DNA from: Arthrobotrys musiformis
Taxonomy: Eukaryota > Ascomycota > Orbiliomycetes > Orbiliales > Orbiliaceae
Assembly (NCBI GenBank): GCA_036971715.1
Contig: JAVHJL010000001.1
Coordinates: 3,844,001 to 3,908,000 of the forward strand
DNA length: 64,000 nucleotides
Direction of reading: 5' to 3'
Below the pieces are notes generated by a model. That model made no database searches, was not told the origin of the DNA, and worked only from the letters and a program-made list of their open reading frames with translations. Positions 22,951 to 36,430 of this stretch are shown here, one piece after another. The position numbers and the translations under genes are program-made. The stretch's first letter is position 1; every line of letters starts with the position of its first letter.

Positions 22951-25098
22951 TCTTTTCAGGACAGTATAATATCAGCAGGAGAAAAATAATATTAATAGTG
23001 ACAAGAGGTATATGTACTACAGAGGCCCCCTTTGTGACGACTGGGAACGAGACCACTACAGGGGTGATATAAATTATCAAGAGGGAAAAGCATTAGTACC
23101 CGACTGCGACCTGGGGAAACGGTGATACTGAGAATCGACATATATTACGACGTGGAGAGGATATCGATTTGGAGCTCCCTGTTTTATATTCATGGTTTAG
23201 TTCCGTGGTTCACAAATTTAAGCTATGGTTAGACGGAGTGTACTCGTTATCCAAAACACACCATGATGACGAGCCCGAGTCGTTACGCAGATATACCTTG
23301 ATACCATTCCGATATTGATAGATCGGTCGAGTGCATGTGGGGCTGGGGCGTCGATCAAATCCCAAGAGACACTTCGGGGGGCTACTGTCATTTCGCAAAT
23401 TTCAACGTCAAAAACTTAATTACCAAATTTAAGGAAAAAATAAAAAATAGTTTCGACCGTATACAGTGGATACAACAGTACTCTAAATATTACAAATAAT
23501 GAATTAGGACATCCGTAAGCTACACACCATGGGGTTGGAAGAATTTTGGGATACTGATCTACTTTGCGGCACGGTTTTTGTGGGTCAAAAGGCGGGCTTC
23601 TCGGGACCAAAAAAAATATAATTAGCCAGCTATTTGATTCCAGGCATAAGTAGGATTAGAAGTACTGGAATGAGTAGGATTAGAATGACTAGAAATATCA
23701 AACCCGAGCGAGCATGTATATTGGTGGATGTGACGTGAGCACCTGTGGGAGGCTGGGTACGACACCAGATATGACAAGGAAGCTGTTCAAGCTGAGAATA
23801 TGTCAGTGTTACGTCTCTAGCTCTATATAGAGGAATCGCGCCTTAAACGCAAGAAATATTCTCGCGGGACCTCGGTATAGGTTGTCTCTTACCTAGGCTA
23901 TCCGATCAGGCGCTGGAGGCTATATGATTATAGGATCAGTTTTATGGAAAAGAACATTAGTCTCGAGGTCGACGCCACGCGGATATCATATCCTAGCAGA
24001 TTATACCATCCAGGTGGTACAACCCCGGGTGGGCTGGGTACGAGACAAAGATTATACATTGATACCCAAAGGATCTGAATCACGCCGAGTTTAATTCATG
24101 GGGGATACGTATTTTCCTGTAAACTAAAGATGACCGAAGGATGCGTACCGTTCTACCAATTCTAAAGATCCTTAAAATTTCAACATGGCGAAAGTCCTTC
24201 GTTACAGGCGGTTAATTGGCCATATCGGAATTCGAAAGTCACATCGGTCATGTCAATTGAGAGCCCCCTGTCATTTATTTGAGCTCGGTGCACATGCGCA
24301 ATAAAACGATATATTGTGGCTCAAGAAACAGTACATGTGGGTTAGGGAAGAGGCCATGCATATGCATAATAAAATGGTTTTGATATTGATATTATAAATC
24401 CTAATCCCTCCGCGGATCCGGCTGAGGCGCCTTATGCTCGAGACCTCGGGGTCAATTCAAAACTAAGAGATGGCGCAGGAGCGTATGTATACGGTTACTC
24501 AATTGCAAATGTCAAGTCTATCAAAATTGCAATCGATCGGTGCAATTTGACTGGGACGCGACGATGGAATGTCATCTGCAGTAGGATTTAGTTTACAAGA
24601 TAACTGCAATCTCAAGAGATTGCCTTAAAAAAATTTTTTAACGAGGATCCTAGAATACCACACCCTTGCCCCGTGAATTCATGAACCAGACAGATGCTAA
24701 ATAGTATACACAATCTTGGAAATGTACGTTTGATCTCTTACTTGCTCTTTACCGGGTTAATTACGGGGGTATTCTTTTGGTTTTGGTTTTTGGAAGTAGG
24801 ATTGATCTTGCAGGCCGGCCATAAGCTAGGTCTTAGGGCCTTGAGAATAGAAGAAGTGGGACCCGGGAGTCGAATTCTAATTGCGAAGTGGAGCTCAGGA
24901 ATATATTAATATTCGAGTGCCTAAGTTGCCAAATACGAACATGCAATGGATATCTTTAACATGGTGGATCTCAATTAATCGAGGCTAGGCTAGATCTTAA
25001 TTTGTTACCCCATTCAATAGTATCACCATCGGCACACAATAGAAAAACATATAATTGAAAGAGTTCTAGAAGCGTTTACCTTTTAAATTTAGGCTGGC

Positions 25099-25737
25099 CT
25101 GGTCTCGTACCCAGACCGCACAAAGAGTAACCAGGCTGGCCTAGCGAGCAGCTTAGCTTAGCGGGGCGCGGGCCCGCCCTCGTGTCCATATAAACATTGT
25201 AGGGCCACGCCAAGTCTCGAAGTGTTAGCCGCCCAAAATGCAACATCCTTGAGTGTTGCTTCACATAATCGAAGTTTTAGCAGCACGTTACTCTATGGTG
25301 ACTAGCTGCGTGGTACTTGTATCTCCGGCTATGTAGTACTAGTAGCAGCACCAATCCTCCACGTATTAATTCGTCGTAGTCTGGAGGTCACAATTCGTCG
25401 AGGCTAGCAGGTTTCCTTTCTAGGCTAAACGAAAGGTAGAAAACTGGCCTGGTGCCAGCCTTCCATGCAAGAATGTTGATGCTCGCTTGCGTAGCTTATC
25501 ACAATGCAGGTTGCCAGCTGCAGGTTTGTTGTCGTGGCTTGGATGGACAAATGGCGGAGCCTTGGTCGCTGCATCTACTGTACACCAGAGAATCCGTTTC
25601 AACGGGGGTTAAAGAGCCCGATCGTAAGGATCCTAGTGAATTGGTTATATTTTAGGTTGATCCTAGTTTCTGTTGAGCTGTGCCATCAACTTGCGTTTTC
25701 CCCGGCCACTCTCTGTGCGGTCTGGGTACGAGACCAG
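25099..25737. repeat. perfect 23-bp inverted repeat bracketing 593 bp
   Basis: The left arm is 25099-25121 and the right arm 25715-25737, exact reverse complements. The motif begins CTGGTCTCGTACCCAG and ends ACCGCAC, and each arm contains a short internal stem (GGTCT / AGACC) around CGTACCC. The right arm lies 120 bp upstream of the NACHT-TPR start codon. No target-site duplication or transposase was recognised. Confidence 0.7.
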
Positions 25738-25857
25738 TTTCCCCATTTTGGACAGAGATTTCTTTGGAGGACGATACATCGATATTTACAAGACTCTTTG
25801 GATACGAGACCCAACGATTGTTCTGGGCCGCGGTCGCAGCTCAGCTATACCGACAAT

Positions 25858-28800
25858 ATGACTTTCAGTCAGGCTTCACCATCAGCGGCTTCTGATGATC
25901 CCATGCACCGGGCATTTTGTCGATTCTACGCGAAGCTCAGCCCAGACGAAAGAAATAAGTACAAGAATGCGCAGATAACAGCGGAGGACCTCGAGTTCGA
26001 AGTAGAACGGTTACAGGCGAATCACAAAAAGCTGAGCAAATCACTCAGAATTGCCACATCCATACAGCCACTTGTCTCGTTTTTACAAAGACATGAGAGC
26101 TCGGTCGATACATTCGTGCAAGCCAATCCTTTCCCCGCTGCGCTGGTGTGGGGGAGTATAAAAGTTCTCTTAAATGTGAGAAATTCCTTTATTAGCTAGC
26201 AGTGTGTGGCGTCGAGTTTGGGAGCTCTGAAGCTAACTCTGTGGTACACCTTGTAGCTTGCCTCGTATCACATACACTACTTTGAAAGTCTCGTGAAGAT
26301 GCTGCGGAAGTTGGGTGATGACCTCGATATTTTCCGACAGTATGAAAGTTTGCTCAGGGAGTCTGTTCCGGTCCAGAGAGCCCTGGAGGAAGTGTACTTC
26401 GACATCTTTATTTTTCTTGCCAAGGCAAGGAAAATATTTAGGAAAAGAGGTAAGGCTTCCTAATTGGTGCACAAGACTTTGTGCCTCCGCCCCCATTGAC
26501 ATCATCGCGTGTACTGCGCATATTCAAGCGCTTGATCCTCAATCCATGGATCTGATTGGTCTCGTATCCAAACGTCACAAAGGGGTATCTACGTGATCGT
26601 GATAGATTAGTTCTCGTGAATAGTGTCAACGGAGAGAACTTCTGACACCAACTGCTCTATAAATGTAGGCTCTCTTCTCTTTGCTCGAACGCTCTGGAAA
26701 ACATTCCAAAGAGACTTCGGGGACACAATTGAGAAGTTCCAACTAGACGAAAAAAAGCTTCAGTCCACAATCGATATTCAAACGACAACATACATAAAAG
26801 ACACCGCCAAAGGAATAGCTATGATGCAAGCCGAACAGATTATCGTTCAGCAAGAAAAAATGGAGAAAGATATAGAAGATGCCAAAGAGGCGAGAGTAAG
26901 TGTTTTCGAATGTAAATGCGGGGACCAGATTGGCAATTTTGCTAACATGCGGCATCGGTTTTGTGCTCGTGTAGAAGATGTCCCGAAACAAGATCATGAA
27001 TTGGGTGTCGGATAGCGACCCAGCCCAAGACTTCGACCGAGAATCAAAACGTCGTATCGGCCCATCGGGCCTATGGCTTCTCGAGCAACCAGCTTATAAA
27101 TACTGGCTTTCATCCTCTCAAAACCGCCTTTTGAGGATTGTAGGCAGCCCTGGGTCTGGAAAAACAGTTATCAGCACCACGATTATCGAGGATCTGGGTC
27201 GACAGGGTCAGAAGCAAACAGCCACAGCTTGGCCCGACTTTATATCTTCCTGTACCGCTTACTTCTACTGCTCAACATTGTCCAACCAGACCCAATCGAA
27301 ACAAGTAATTCTCTGCGGGCTTATCAAGCAAATATTGACCAAGTTTGAGGGAGAACTACCGGAATGCGTTACTCAGTGTTATGAGAAGTCTTTCATCGCG
27401 GGTAGATCGTCACTATCTGCTGCGGATGATCCAGAAATTCTTATGAAGGCTATAGCCGAGAGTGTCGGTAACCTTTACATCGTGGTTGATGGCCTCGATG
27501 AAGTTGCCGACCGTGATGCTACGATAGAGGCGCTAGTCGAGCTTACCAAAAACATTCGGAACCTGAAAACCGTCGTCCTAAGTCGAGAGATCAACGAAAT
27601 CACCAACGACACGATGACATCATACCCTATCATCAAACTCGACAGTTCAAATACTAGCCAAGATGTCAAGGAATTCATTCAAAGCCGGTTGAATGATATC
27701 AAAAAGAAGGATTCATCCAAGGATTTCCCGCCGGAGGTTGTTGATGAAATATCACAGAAGGCGAACGGGATGTTCTTATGGGCGAAACTTATGATGGACT
27801 CGTTGAAGAATGCCATTAGCTTCGAAGATGCACTGGATATCGTATCGAATACTCCCGCGACTTTAGACGAATTCTACGACAAGATCCTGGATCGCATTGT
27901 TCGCGTGACCAATACAAGCCCGAACGGACGAAAAATTGCAAGAACAATCTTGATGCTGATGTGTGCAGTCGCTCGCCCCCTTCGTTGGGGTGAATTGCTG
28001 TGCATGTATAACATCAATGAAGAAGGTGTAAAGGCACAGAATATATTTCAGTCCGCAGTTTTTGAGTTCTGCAGTCCTCTCATTGAGCAGCAGCCAGGCA
28101 CGGATATCATACGATTTGTTCATCTATCTGTCCGAGAGTTTTTCGTGAACGCCAGTGAGACCAACCGCCTAGGAACCGCCGGGAATTTCCACTTCCGAGA
28201 ATCTGACGCCCACATGGAAGTCGCTCGGAGATGCCTGAGCTATCTCCTTGACCCTAAAGCGAACGCCAAGTGGGAGGAAAAATTAAAGACAAAAAATGAT
28301 CTTCCCTCGATCGAAGAGTATGCTGCCAGGTATTGGGGATATCATGTTACCAATTCGAACTACAACGACAATTTGTCGCGGAAAATGCACACATATCTCT
28401 CAGAACAGTCAAGACGGATGACTTGGATCAGAAAGCAGCTTTTCAGAGAATCCTCGGGGTTTCCATTGCAACATCTCATCAAAATTCAAAAAGCGCTACA
28501 CAAATGGGACACCGGCAATAACTCCGATAAAGTCAAGAATGAACGTCTGGATTGGATACAAGATGTTGGAAGGGTATTGGTCGATATCGATTCAACTGAC
28601 ACAAACCCTAAAGACCAGGCTTCGGGACAATCTCGAATTACATACTTCCAGAAGCTCATGGTGATTAGAGACCTATCCCGAGAGTACACGATCCGTCAAA
28701 GACTTGACGAAGGTGAGACGTGGATGCAGGAAGCACTGCAGAAGAGAAAGGAAAAGTACGGAGAAGGGCACATTTCCACCGTGTGGCTGTTGAATAGTCT

Positions 28801-29476
28801 TGGTATTATCTACGACCAACAGCACAGAGTTCAGCTATCCGCCTCGACCCACGAAAAGGCCTTGAAGATACAAGTGGAAACATGGGGCGAGGAGCACTCA
28901 GAAACCATGTGGACAATAAACGAGCTTGGAAGAGTATACCGACACTTGGGGCGGTACGATGAGGCAATCAAAATGCACAACAGAGCATTCGAAATTTTGA
29001 AAAAGCTCGAACCGGACAATGTTTTACAAATTGCATGGACGTTGAATACTCTGGCACGCGCATACCGCAAACAGGGGTCTGTCGATAAAGCACTCGAATG
29101 CCACGAAGAAGCGATAGGCTACCAGAAGGGATTGTTAGAGGAAGACCATCCACATATCCTATGGGCAACGGCCGACCTTGGGCGATGCTACAGGGACAGA
29201 GGTGATCTTAAAAAAAGTGCTTTCTTTCACCGCGTTTGTCTCGATGGGAGGAGGAAAGTTCTCGGTTCAGATCACCCAGATACGCTTTGGGCAATGAACG
29301 ATTTAGGACTTGTGCTATCCGAGGACGGGCAGATGGAAGAAGCAAAGAAGCTGCATGAAGAAGCTTTGGAGGGACAGAAGAGACTTCTTGGTGAGAACCA
29401 TCCGCATACTCTCTGGAGTAAAAAGCAGATAGAGGAAGTATCATGGGAAGAAGTGGGATCCGAGGACCTCGAGTGA
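25858..29476 (+). CDS. NLR-like STAND protein: N-terminal domain, NACHT, TPR
   Basis: Model: exons 25858-26175, 26257-26449, 26669-26895 and 26975-29476, giving 1,079 residues; phases 0, 1 and 0. Residues about 15-240 are helical and resemble the DUF7708-like N-terminal domain of fungal STAND proteins (FVQANPFPAALVWGSIKVLL, then ASYHIHYFESLVKMLRKLGD). The NACHT domain has a P-loop GSPGSGKT at residues 303-310 and a Walker B region YIVVDGLDEV with acidic residues at about 418 and 421. The C-terminus, about residue 830 onward, has tetratricopeptide repeats of about 42 residues with the kinesin-light-chain style HPDTLWAMNDLG. Such proteins are the fungal counterpart of NLR receptors, acting in non-self recognition and regulated cell death; the role is inferred. 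The second intron (219 nt) is unusually long. The start could lie further upstream in the same frame. Confidence 0.85.
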
Positions 29477-31582
29477 AGTACCCACCAAGTCATTTACAAC
29501 TTTCATCCTTTTTTTTAATTTTTTTTATTCCAAACGGGTTTTTGTATTTTCATATTTTCATTTTTTTCGTCTCTTTATAATTTTGCGTTTTCACTTCATC
29601 TCACCTATTTTGTTATTTTATTTTTGGAAGCTAGCGGTAGCCTGGATAGGTTCGATATATATGCAATATCTGTCTTGAAATTGGACCCCGATGTATGCTA
29701 AAATCTTGTAGTTCCCTACGGTTAACTACTAGGTTGGCAAGGAGAGTGATATTATTAAAGCATCGATATGACATTTTCTCTGCATTTTATATATTGATGC
29801 ATGATCAATACCGTATTTTGGCTTCAATGGGAACGAGACTAGCTTCAATGCATGTTAATTAAAGTGGTGTTGAACGTTGGATCCACTTAGCCTGGAATCC
29901 AGGATCCACTCAACCTAGTGGACTCGAGGCTAGGATCCATGGAACAGAAAGTTTTTATATAAATACTTGAATCTCCATTCAAAAGACACTTAAAAAAATA
30001 CTCCTCCATATACACCACCTAAGTTACATAATCACTTAACCCTTGCTCAAATTCAACCAATTATATTACTCTCTCTATCGATTTAATGAAGTAATCGATA
30101 TAGTAGATTTTAGTGTGCTTCGAGTTCAATCCTCGATAAAGGAATATGGACGTACTCAGCTCAGCCCTTATAATTCGCAGGGCATTTGGCTTACGAGATA
30201 GCCAATTCTTTTCTTTTTCCTTTTTTCCCTTTCTCTCCCCTCTGTAGAAACAGCTATAGAAGGGTTTTCCAGCCGCTAACATGTGTCGTTGATAATCGCT
30301 CCTGCCTTGCATGAGAAGATATGCGGCCCTCTATGGTTGTGCACCCAAAATGCAACAATCCTCGTCAACCTCAAATTAGCCTAGCTCGATATATTACTGA
30401 CTTTTATTGATTAGATGGGTTGAGGGGTTCCTAAACAAAGCCCCGCGAACATTAAATATGCATAGTTTGACGCCCCAAAATTCCTCGATACCGTCTGTGC
30501 ATATCAACATAGCTTGTGGGGGATAGCTGAGCTGGCTTGCATTCGTCATATTGAGGCCTGGTCGTCGGGGCCTGGGAAATTCCGATGATCCCGGTGCAGG
30601 TTGCAACCCTCTAAAGTCAGCCGAGATATATCCAGATAGCGAATACGAACGACAAACTCATGCAAGAGATTCGGAATCTAGTGAACTCCGAGATTTTTTA
30701 CATCGATTGTCGCACGGAGGGGAGGTAGCTGGCGAACTTTAATATCGTACCGAGACATGTCGACAGCTCATCGTCCCAACTAGCCCTTGTATCATGCAGC
30801 ATATCGAACGTCATAATTTCCTTCTATCGGCATCTCTGAAGGTACCCCTTCCTTTTTTCAGTTAAGTATCTTGACTAACCGACCGATATTGCGCCTCGTG
30901 CCCAAAAGACATCGTTATGGCCCCCATGCAGAGCATCTAACGCACCTGCAGTGGGTGGAATTGCTGGCACCACACAACTGTCCTAAACCCAACTAGACCA
31001 ATACTTAACTGGCTAGAGAGATTCGCCCGGGAGGGCGATACGTGTGCTGGCCAGACTTCGAGGCTAAAATCGATCCTACAGAGTTTCGTGCGCATCCTGC
31101 AGCACCGCAGCCTCAGAAGGACAGAGAATTAAACGAAAATGTTCTTCCATCTGCATGAATAAATGCAACATGTTGCAACACCGGCCGGTGTAAAGGATGA
31201 CCCGCCTCGAGGGGTGGGAAGTGGGAACACACACTTATCTCGGCCAATCCGGGAAAATCCCTCCAAGGATCCATGTGAATCATTGGAATACTCACAAGCG
31301 AGCCATATCGAGCTTGCAGACTCGAGCGGGGGTCCAACGGTGAATGATACTGTAAGCATCAAGGATGATATATAGAAGGACAGTAACGCAGTGAAACATC
31401 GTCAGTCACCACCGAATTTCACATATCACATATCACATTATGCCCATCATATCACATTACGGCCAGTAGGTCATACGGGACGAGGTGTTTGCTTTCGAAG
31501 AGAGCCAATACACTGGTACACCTACCTCTTCCCCTTAGACTAGCCCCAAAAGACCTGCTCACTGTCGAAGGGTATAGTCGCA
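29477..31582. other. gene-poor stretch
   Basis: About 2.1 kb. It begins with a T-rich 3' region and contains repeated GGATCCACT / CTAGGATCCA words near 29879-29940 and one copy of the TGGGAACGAGACT motif at 29828. No supported gene. Confidence 0.55.
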
Positions 31583-34500
31583 ATGCCTGCCCGCGATCTC
31601 GTAGCAGATCTTGCCAAGGCGATCTGTGAACGGATCCCCGACCAATTATCCACCTCTGCTATCCCCTTCGCAGAGGAGTACATCTCGAAAGACCTTTCTC
31701 CTGGTCTAGATCCAGAAGTCCACACAGATGACCGCTTGGAAAGGATTTTGAAACTCTATATTGAAAATTTGAAAATCCGTATTCCACAATTATTAGAAGT
31801 CGTCATCGATAAAGAAGTCCAAGTTCGATGCGAACCTCCCCAGGAAATCGTAAAGGGTGGAGAAAAGGAAGATGATCAGATACCGCAAGAGAAAGAAGAG
31901 GGAGACAGACAGGAAGAAGAGAAGGAGGACGATAAGACTGAGTAAGTCGCATGTGCAAATGTTTTATATATATTCGTTTGGTTCAAAGGACAAGATCAAT
32001 TGATCAAGTTTAACTAATTATTATATGATCTCCAAAGATCAATCTCAGACCCAGACGTCACAGAGGAGAATATCCATAGCTCAGTTAGCGAAAAAGGCGG
32101 TACGCCAGGACCACAAACTATACAGAATAATGGGGGTACTCGAAAAAATATCCCCAAGTTGGGTATTCCTTTGGGTTCGTTGGTGCCGTTGCCACCTTTA
32201 GGTCGTTTTGGCCACCCAAGTCCAGAACTTCGACCTGTGGCATCGAGTCTCTTGACGGGAGTACGTCGCGGCGGGAATCTCGAGGAACCCTCAGATGTAA
32301 CACAGCCCCGGAACAACCGGCCCACTCCCAAGTCAAAGAAGAGAAAGCCAAAAGGCGATTCCACACCTGGAGATCCGGAAACAATCAACGAGCCTTCGGG
32401 CCCAGGGGTCAGTCGATCGAATGATCTTCTGAACTTGCGACCTCGTTCCAAACCAGCCTCTGACCCAATTCCATCAATCTCCCTCGACTCGGGTTCAGAT
32501 CCTTCGACTAAAGTATCTGGTAAATTACCAAAGAATGCTGTCGAATCGAGTCCCGAAGACCAATCCTCACAACTACCAGCTCAGCGTACGGAGCCAACGG
32601 AACCCCCCAAAAGAGAACCATCTCTTTCAAGGCCCAACTCCGAACGAGAAGAGTCTGTAGAGTCACTGAACGGGTCTACTAAGCCGAATAATATTCAAGC
32701 CGACGATGTGCCGAGTCTCCCAAACACAGGGAGCGCGGTTGAAGCGAAAGCCTCGGGCAATAAGGACGGACTTGCACAGAATATTGTAACGCAGGATACA
32801 CCCAAGAGGAATAATATCAAGGACAAGGCCACGCTTCCGACTCCTCTCCCAAAAGCTGAGTCTCCGAGCCAATTCAAGAATACCGTTACGAATAATTCGA
32901 ATGGTGAGGATGTTGACACTCCCGAGCCGACCTTCGAAAATGATGAACCCAAGGATCAATCAGAACTAGTAGACTCTGAAGGTACCCCGATTGAAGGCAC
33001 CTCGACGAAAGTAGATAACACTGGCGGGTCCGGTCCTCTTGAAAACCTAGAGGCAATCCCACAAATTCACGGCATTGCGGACCTAGGGGAGCACCCGCCT
33101 ATGGGAGCATCTCCTAGGGGGGAATCTAATTCGCAGAGAGGATTAGGATCAAGAGAATATGAACCACTCCTTTCTAACTCTGATCCCGTCGTTGAAGTAC
33201 CTCGCTCCGGGGATATTAATACTCTCCCTATCAATATTCTACCCCCAACCTCGGGCAATGGCGAGGTCCCTACTACTCCAGAAAACACCTATCAATCGCT
33301 CCCAGGTGAACAATTCGAACTTTTCTCTTCGACAGAAACCCCAACATTAACCCCGGATATGGTTTCCGGCAAACCGGGACCCGGTTCCTCGTCCTCTGAA
33401 TCAGAAGACGAGGAAAGAGACCTGGATCTAGGTTTAAATACGCACATTTCTGGAAGCCAGACGCCCATCCCCAAACCTGCCATCACACCTATAACGGGGC
33501 TTGGGCTCTCGTCTGAAGACCTCGCGGGGTGTAAAACACTGCCAGTCCCATCAGAACCTTACATAGTCGGGCCAGAGCAAGATCCGCTCTCTGGACCCCC
33601 TGACTCTTTGTCATTTTCAACATCGCCTTCGTATCAAGACACGCAACCATCTTCACCTCTATCTCTGGATACTGCGCCAATATTCATACCTCGAGAGCTG
33701 GAGGTGGCAAAGCCTGAAATCCCGGTCACTGATATTATTCTCGAGGGTACGGTCCAACAAGAGCAGAATGACAAAGCCATGGCAGCTCCCGTTGACGAAG
33801 AACGGCACCCAGGAGGACAAGTTGATTATACTGCCAACTCTGAGAAACCAGATATCCGTACCACAAATAAACCGAAAGGACAAGACGAAGCTCATATTCC
33901 GATCCCGGAATCCCGAACACCAGGACCACTGACCACTCGAACCCCAGATCGAGAAACCTCGGGCCCAGAAACCCCGGGCCCAAAAACATCAAATTTCGAA
34001 CAGACAAAAGTCCTGGCTGCAACAGAAATCGCGGATGAAAAGATTCCTGTCCCCGTTCAAGTTCAGGGTGAGAGTCTGCAAACTGTTCAACCTATCTCAC
34101 AAACTCCTCAATCACAAAACCCCATGCAAAATACACCCACCACCCCGAACTCTGGAGAAGAAACACCAATAGTAGCTGTTACTTCATCGTACCCAGAGGG
34201 AGTGGCTGAAATCGATGCCGAACGCGAAAGCCCAATTCCTTTGACACCACAGAACGAGAGAACAGTGACCATAACCGATAGAGACGAGATACCACCTGAA
34301 GGAGTTCAAACTACTAAAGGCTCATCCTCTAGCCTTCTAAATAAGTTCTCTCTTGGTAACGTCTTGCCACAATTGAATTTGTCTCGGGTCCTCCCTGTAT
34401 CACTTCCGGGTTCGGGGACTTCGACACAAGGTCAAGAGAAAAGAGAGACCAATGGGAAGGAAGTTCCTGAGAGCGAAGGCACCATTATTGAGTACCATAA

Positions 34501-35503
34501 GGACGCCCACTCCACTCTCCCCTCAATTCCATGCACCTTTCCATCCACAGAAAAGCTCCTCGATGAAACAAATACGTCTTTTTATGGAGAAGCAGTCCCT
34601 GACCTAAGCGACCTAGAGGGCGAATTGTCGGCTGGAAACTCCTCGAACGATATATGGGGTCAGGTAATCCTCTGGTTGGTTACCATAACGCTAGAAGCAT
34701 GGATACCCTACTTCGAGCTCATCGGCTATTTCTTTTTCCCATCTAAAGCTGTTGAAGGCAGTCATGTGGGACTCCCTTCATTTAACACACTCATCTTAGA
34801 TTCCTGGACTCCGGGGCTTGAGCTACTTGATTTCATACTATCCTTACCTCATACATTGCCCGAGCACTTTGTTCCCGAATCTAAACACTTCTCCCAACCT
34901 TCCATTGAGTTATGGATCCCAGTTTTGGAGACTGTCGAATATTTATTAGCAGCGCCAAATTCGGTCCCGTATCATCTTGTTTTCTCTTCATCGACTTACA
35001 TATCACTCCCTTCTACCATCCTCGGGCTATTGTCTAGTATCATAGATTCACGGCCATCATCCTTACCACCTCATTTCGATACCAAACTCAAAGGAGTGAT
35101 ACCTTCCTTTCAGACTACCCTCTCGTTCAAACCTCACGACGAAGCCCCTCTTGCCCCCTCCACAGATGAGATTGCACATTCTGTTCTCAGAGATGAATTT
35201 TATTTGTCTGGGCCATCTCTTACACCTTCGCCATCCTCCAATACTCAGTCGCTACATAGTACCGAGTGTGCTCGCATACCATGCTATTACTCTCGACTAT
35301 ACCTTTACTTTGTCCTCTTGACGTGGGTTCTTGGGTCAACCCAACCCACAAACTCTGCGAACATCCTTACGTCTATCATCTCCTGTTCCATTCCTATCCT
35401 CGTACCAGCACTTCTTCATTTCAAGTTTTCTTTAGGATTTCCATTGTCACTTCTTCACCTATTTTTTTCATCCTCAAAGCTTCTTCGGAATGTTTCTGTG
35501 TAA
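31583..35503 (+). CDS. large mostly disordered protein with C-terminal repeats and hydrophobic tail
   Basis: Model: exons 31583-31941 and 32038-35503, giving 1,274 residues. The intron GTAAGT...CCAAAG has a TTTAACTAAT branch site. Residues 1-85 form a short globular-looking head (MPARDLVADLAKAICERIPD). An acidic stretch follows, then about 900 residues rich in Pro, Ser, Thr and Glu with many TP motifs (RTPGPLTTRTPDRETSGPET), probably disordered and phosphorylatable. From about residue 1005 there are three to four degenerate repeats of about 36 residues (LEAWIPYFELIGYFF, LDSWTPGLELLDFIL, IELWIPVLETVEYLL). The end is hydrophobic (YLYFVLLTWVLGS, then SIISCSIPILVPALLHF) and may anchor in a membrane. 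I do not recognise the family; the long open frame and clean intron argue that it is real. Confidence 0.7.
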
Positions 35504-36430
35504 TATTAGTTTTGTATACGCACATTCGTTTTGCCCTTTGAGAAAATTTAAATATATATACCTAGGTATATATATCGGTATATCTTGTCATATACTCAGA
35601 CAGTTTGACACCTCATGCAAAGAAGTCGAATTAACCTTTAAGGTTTCACGCTACTGCGTCGATCCAGGTACCAAAGAATTAATATTATACCCCCTCTACA
35701 TATATGCAAGCCAGCGGAGGTACATGTACTTACCCTCTAAGTCAGGGTTGCGGCCGGGCCAGGACCGGGATTGACCCTTGATACAAAACGTAAGCTGCAA
35801 TTCCGTTTGCATTAGTTGGGCTATCCTGGAACAAGATGGCATTCAAGCAGCCAAGCTCGCAGGAACATACGGTCCCTAAAATCCGTCATTTTCCTACCAG
35901 GAAATTTTGGTGGCGTTAGGCTCCGGGTATACTTGTGAATGTCTCATTCGTTGGCAGCCAGCCTTAAACACCAGAACCGGCCAAGCAACCATCACATCTA
36001 TCAACAAAGACGGATTTCTCGGCCCATGGCTACAAGGAGACCTAGCCTTAGGTTAAGGTAGACCACCAAGGCATAGGTGAGCGCCCCCCAGACTAGGTAG
36101 ACCATGCATTACGGGTTACTCCTTTTTGCATAGCTTAATTCTTGTCGGTAACTAGCACATGCGCCGTTGTGAATAAGCAAAATTACAGCCCCCCGGAATC
36201 CCAGGCCACGATATTTCTTTTTTTTCTGAGAACATCCAGTCTGGCCAGCCAGTCAACTTCGACTCCACTTTCGACTGAAGAACATCACCAATATAAATTT
36301 TTATAGCCCTGAATCCTAATAAATTTACATGAGAACGCTCTTTCATGACATCGGTACATTCTATTCGAGAATTGCAAGACCGAAGCTAGCTACCCCAGAG
36401 AAACCGTGCAGATCTGACCCCGTGAGCAGC
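35504..36430. other. intergenic, convergent
   Basis: 927 bp between the disordered-protein gene (+) and the VWA gene (-). AT-rich with alternating TA runs near 35551-35585. No gene supported. Confidence 0.55.

Larger units (their letters stand above)
22014..25857. other. gene-poor accessory stretch with degenerate repeats
   Basis: About 3.8 kb without a supported gene. The first part (22380-22950) is dense in CCTAG/TAGG words. Copies of a motif with core CTGGGTACGAGACC occur at 23041, 23753, 24034, 25099 (reverse) and 25715. Open frames such as 22291-22512 show no family resemblance. The texture suggests decayed repetitive DNA. Confidence 0.6.
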
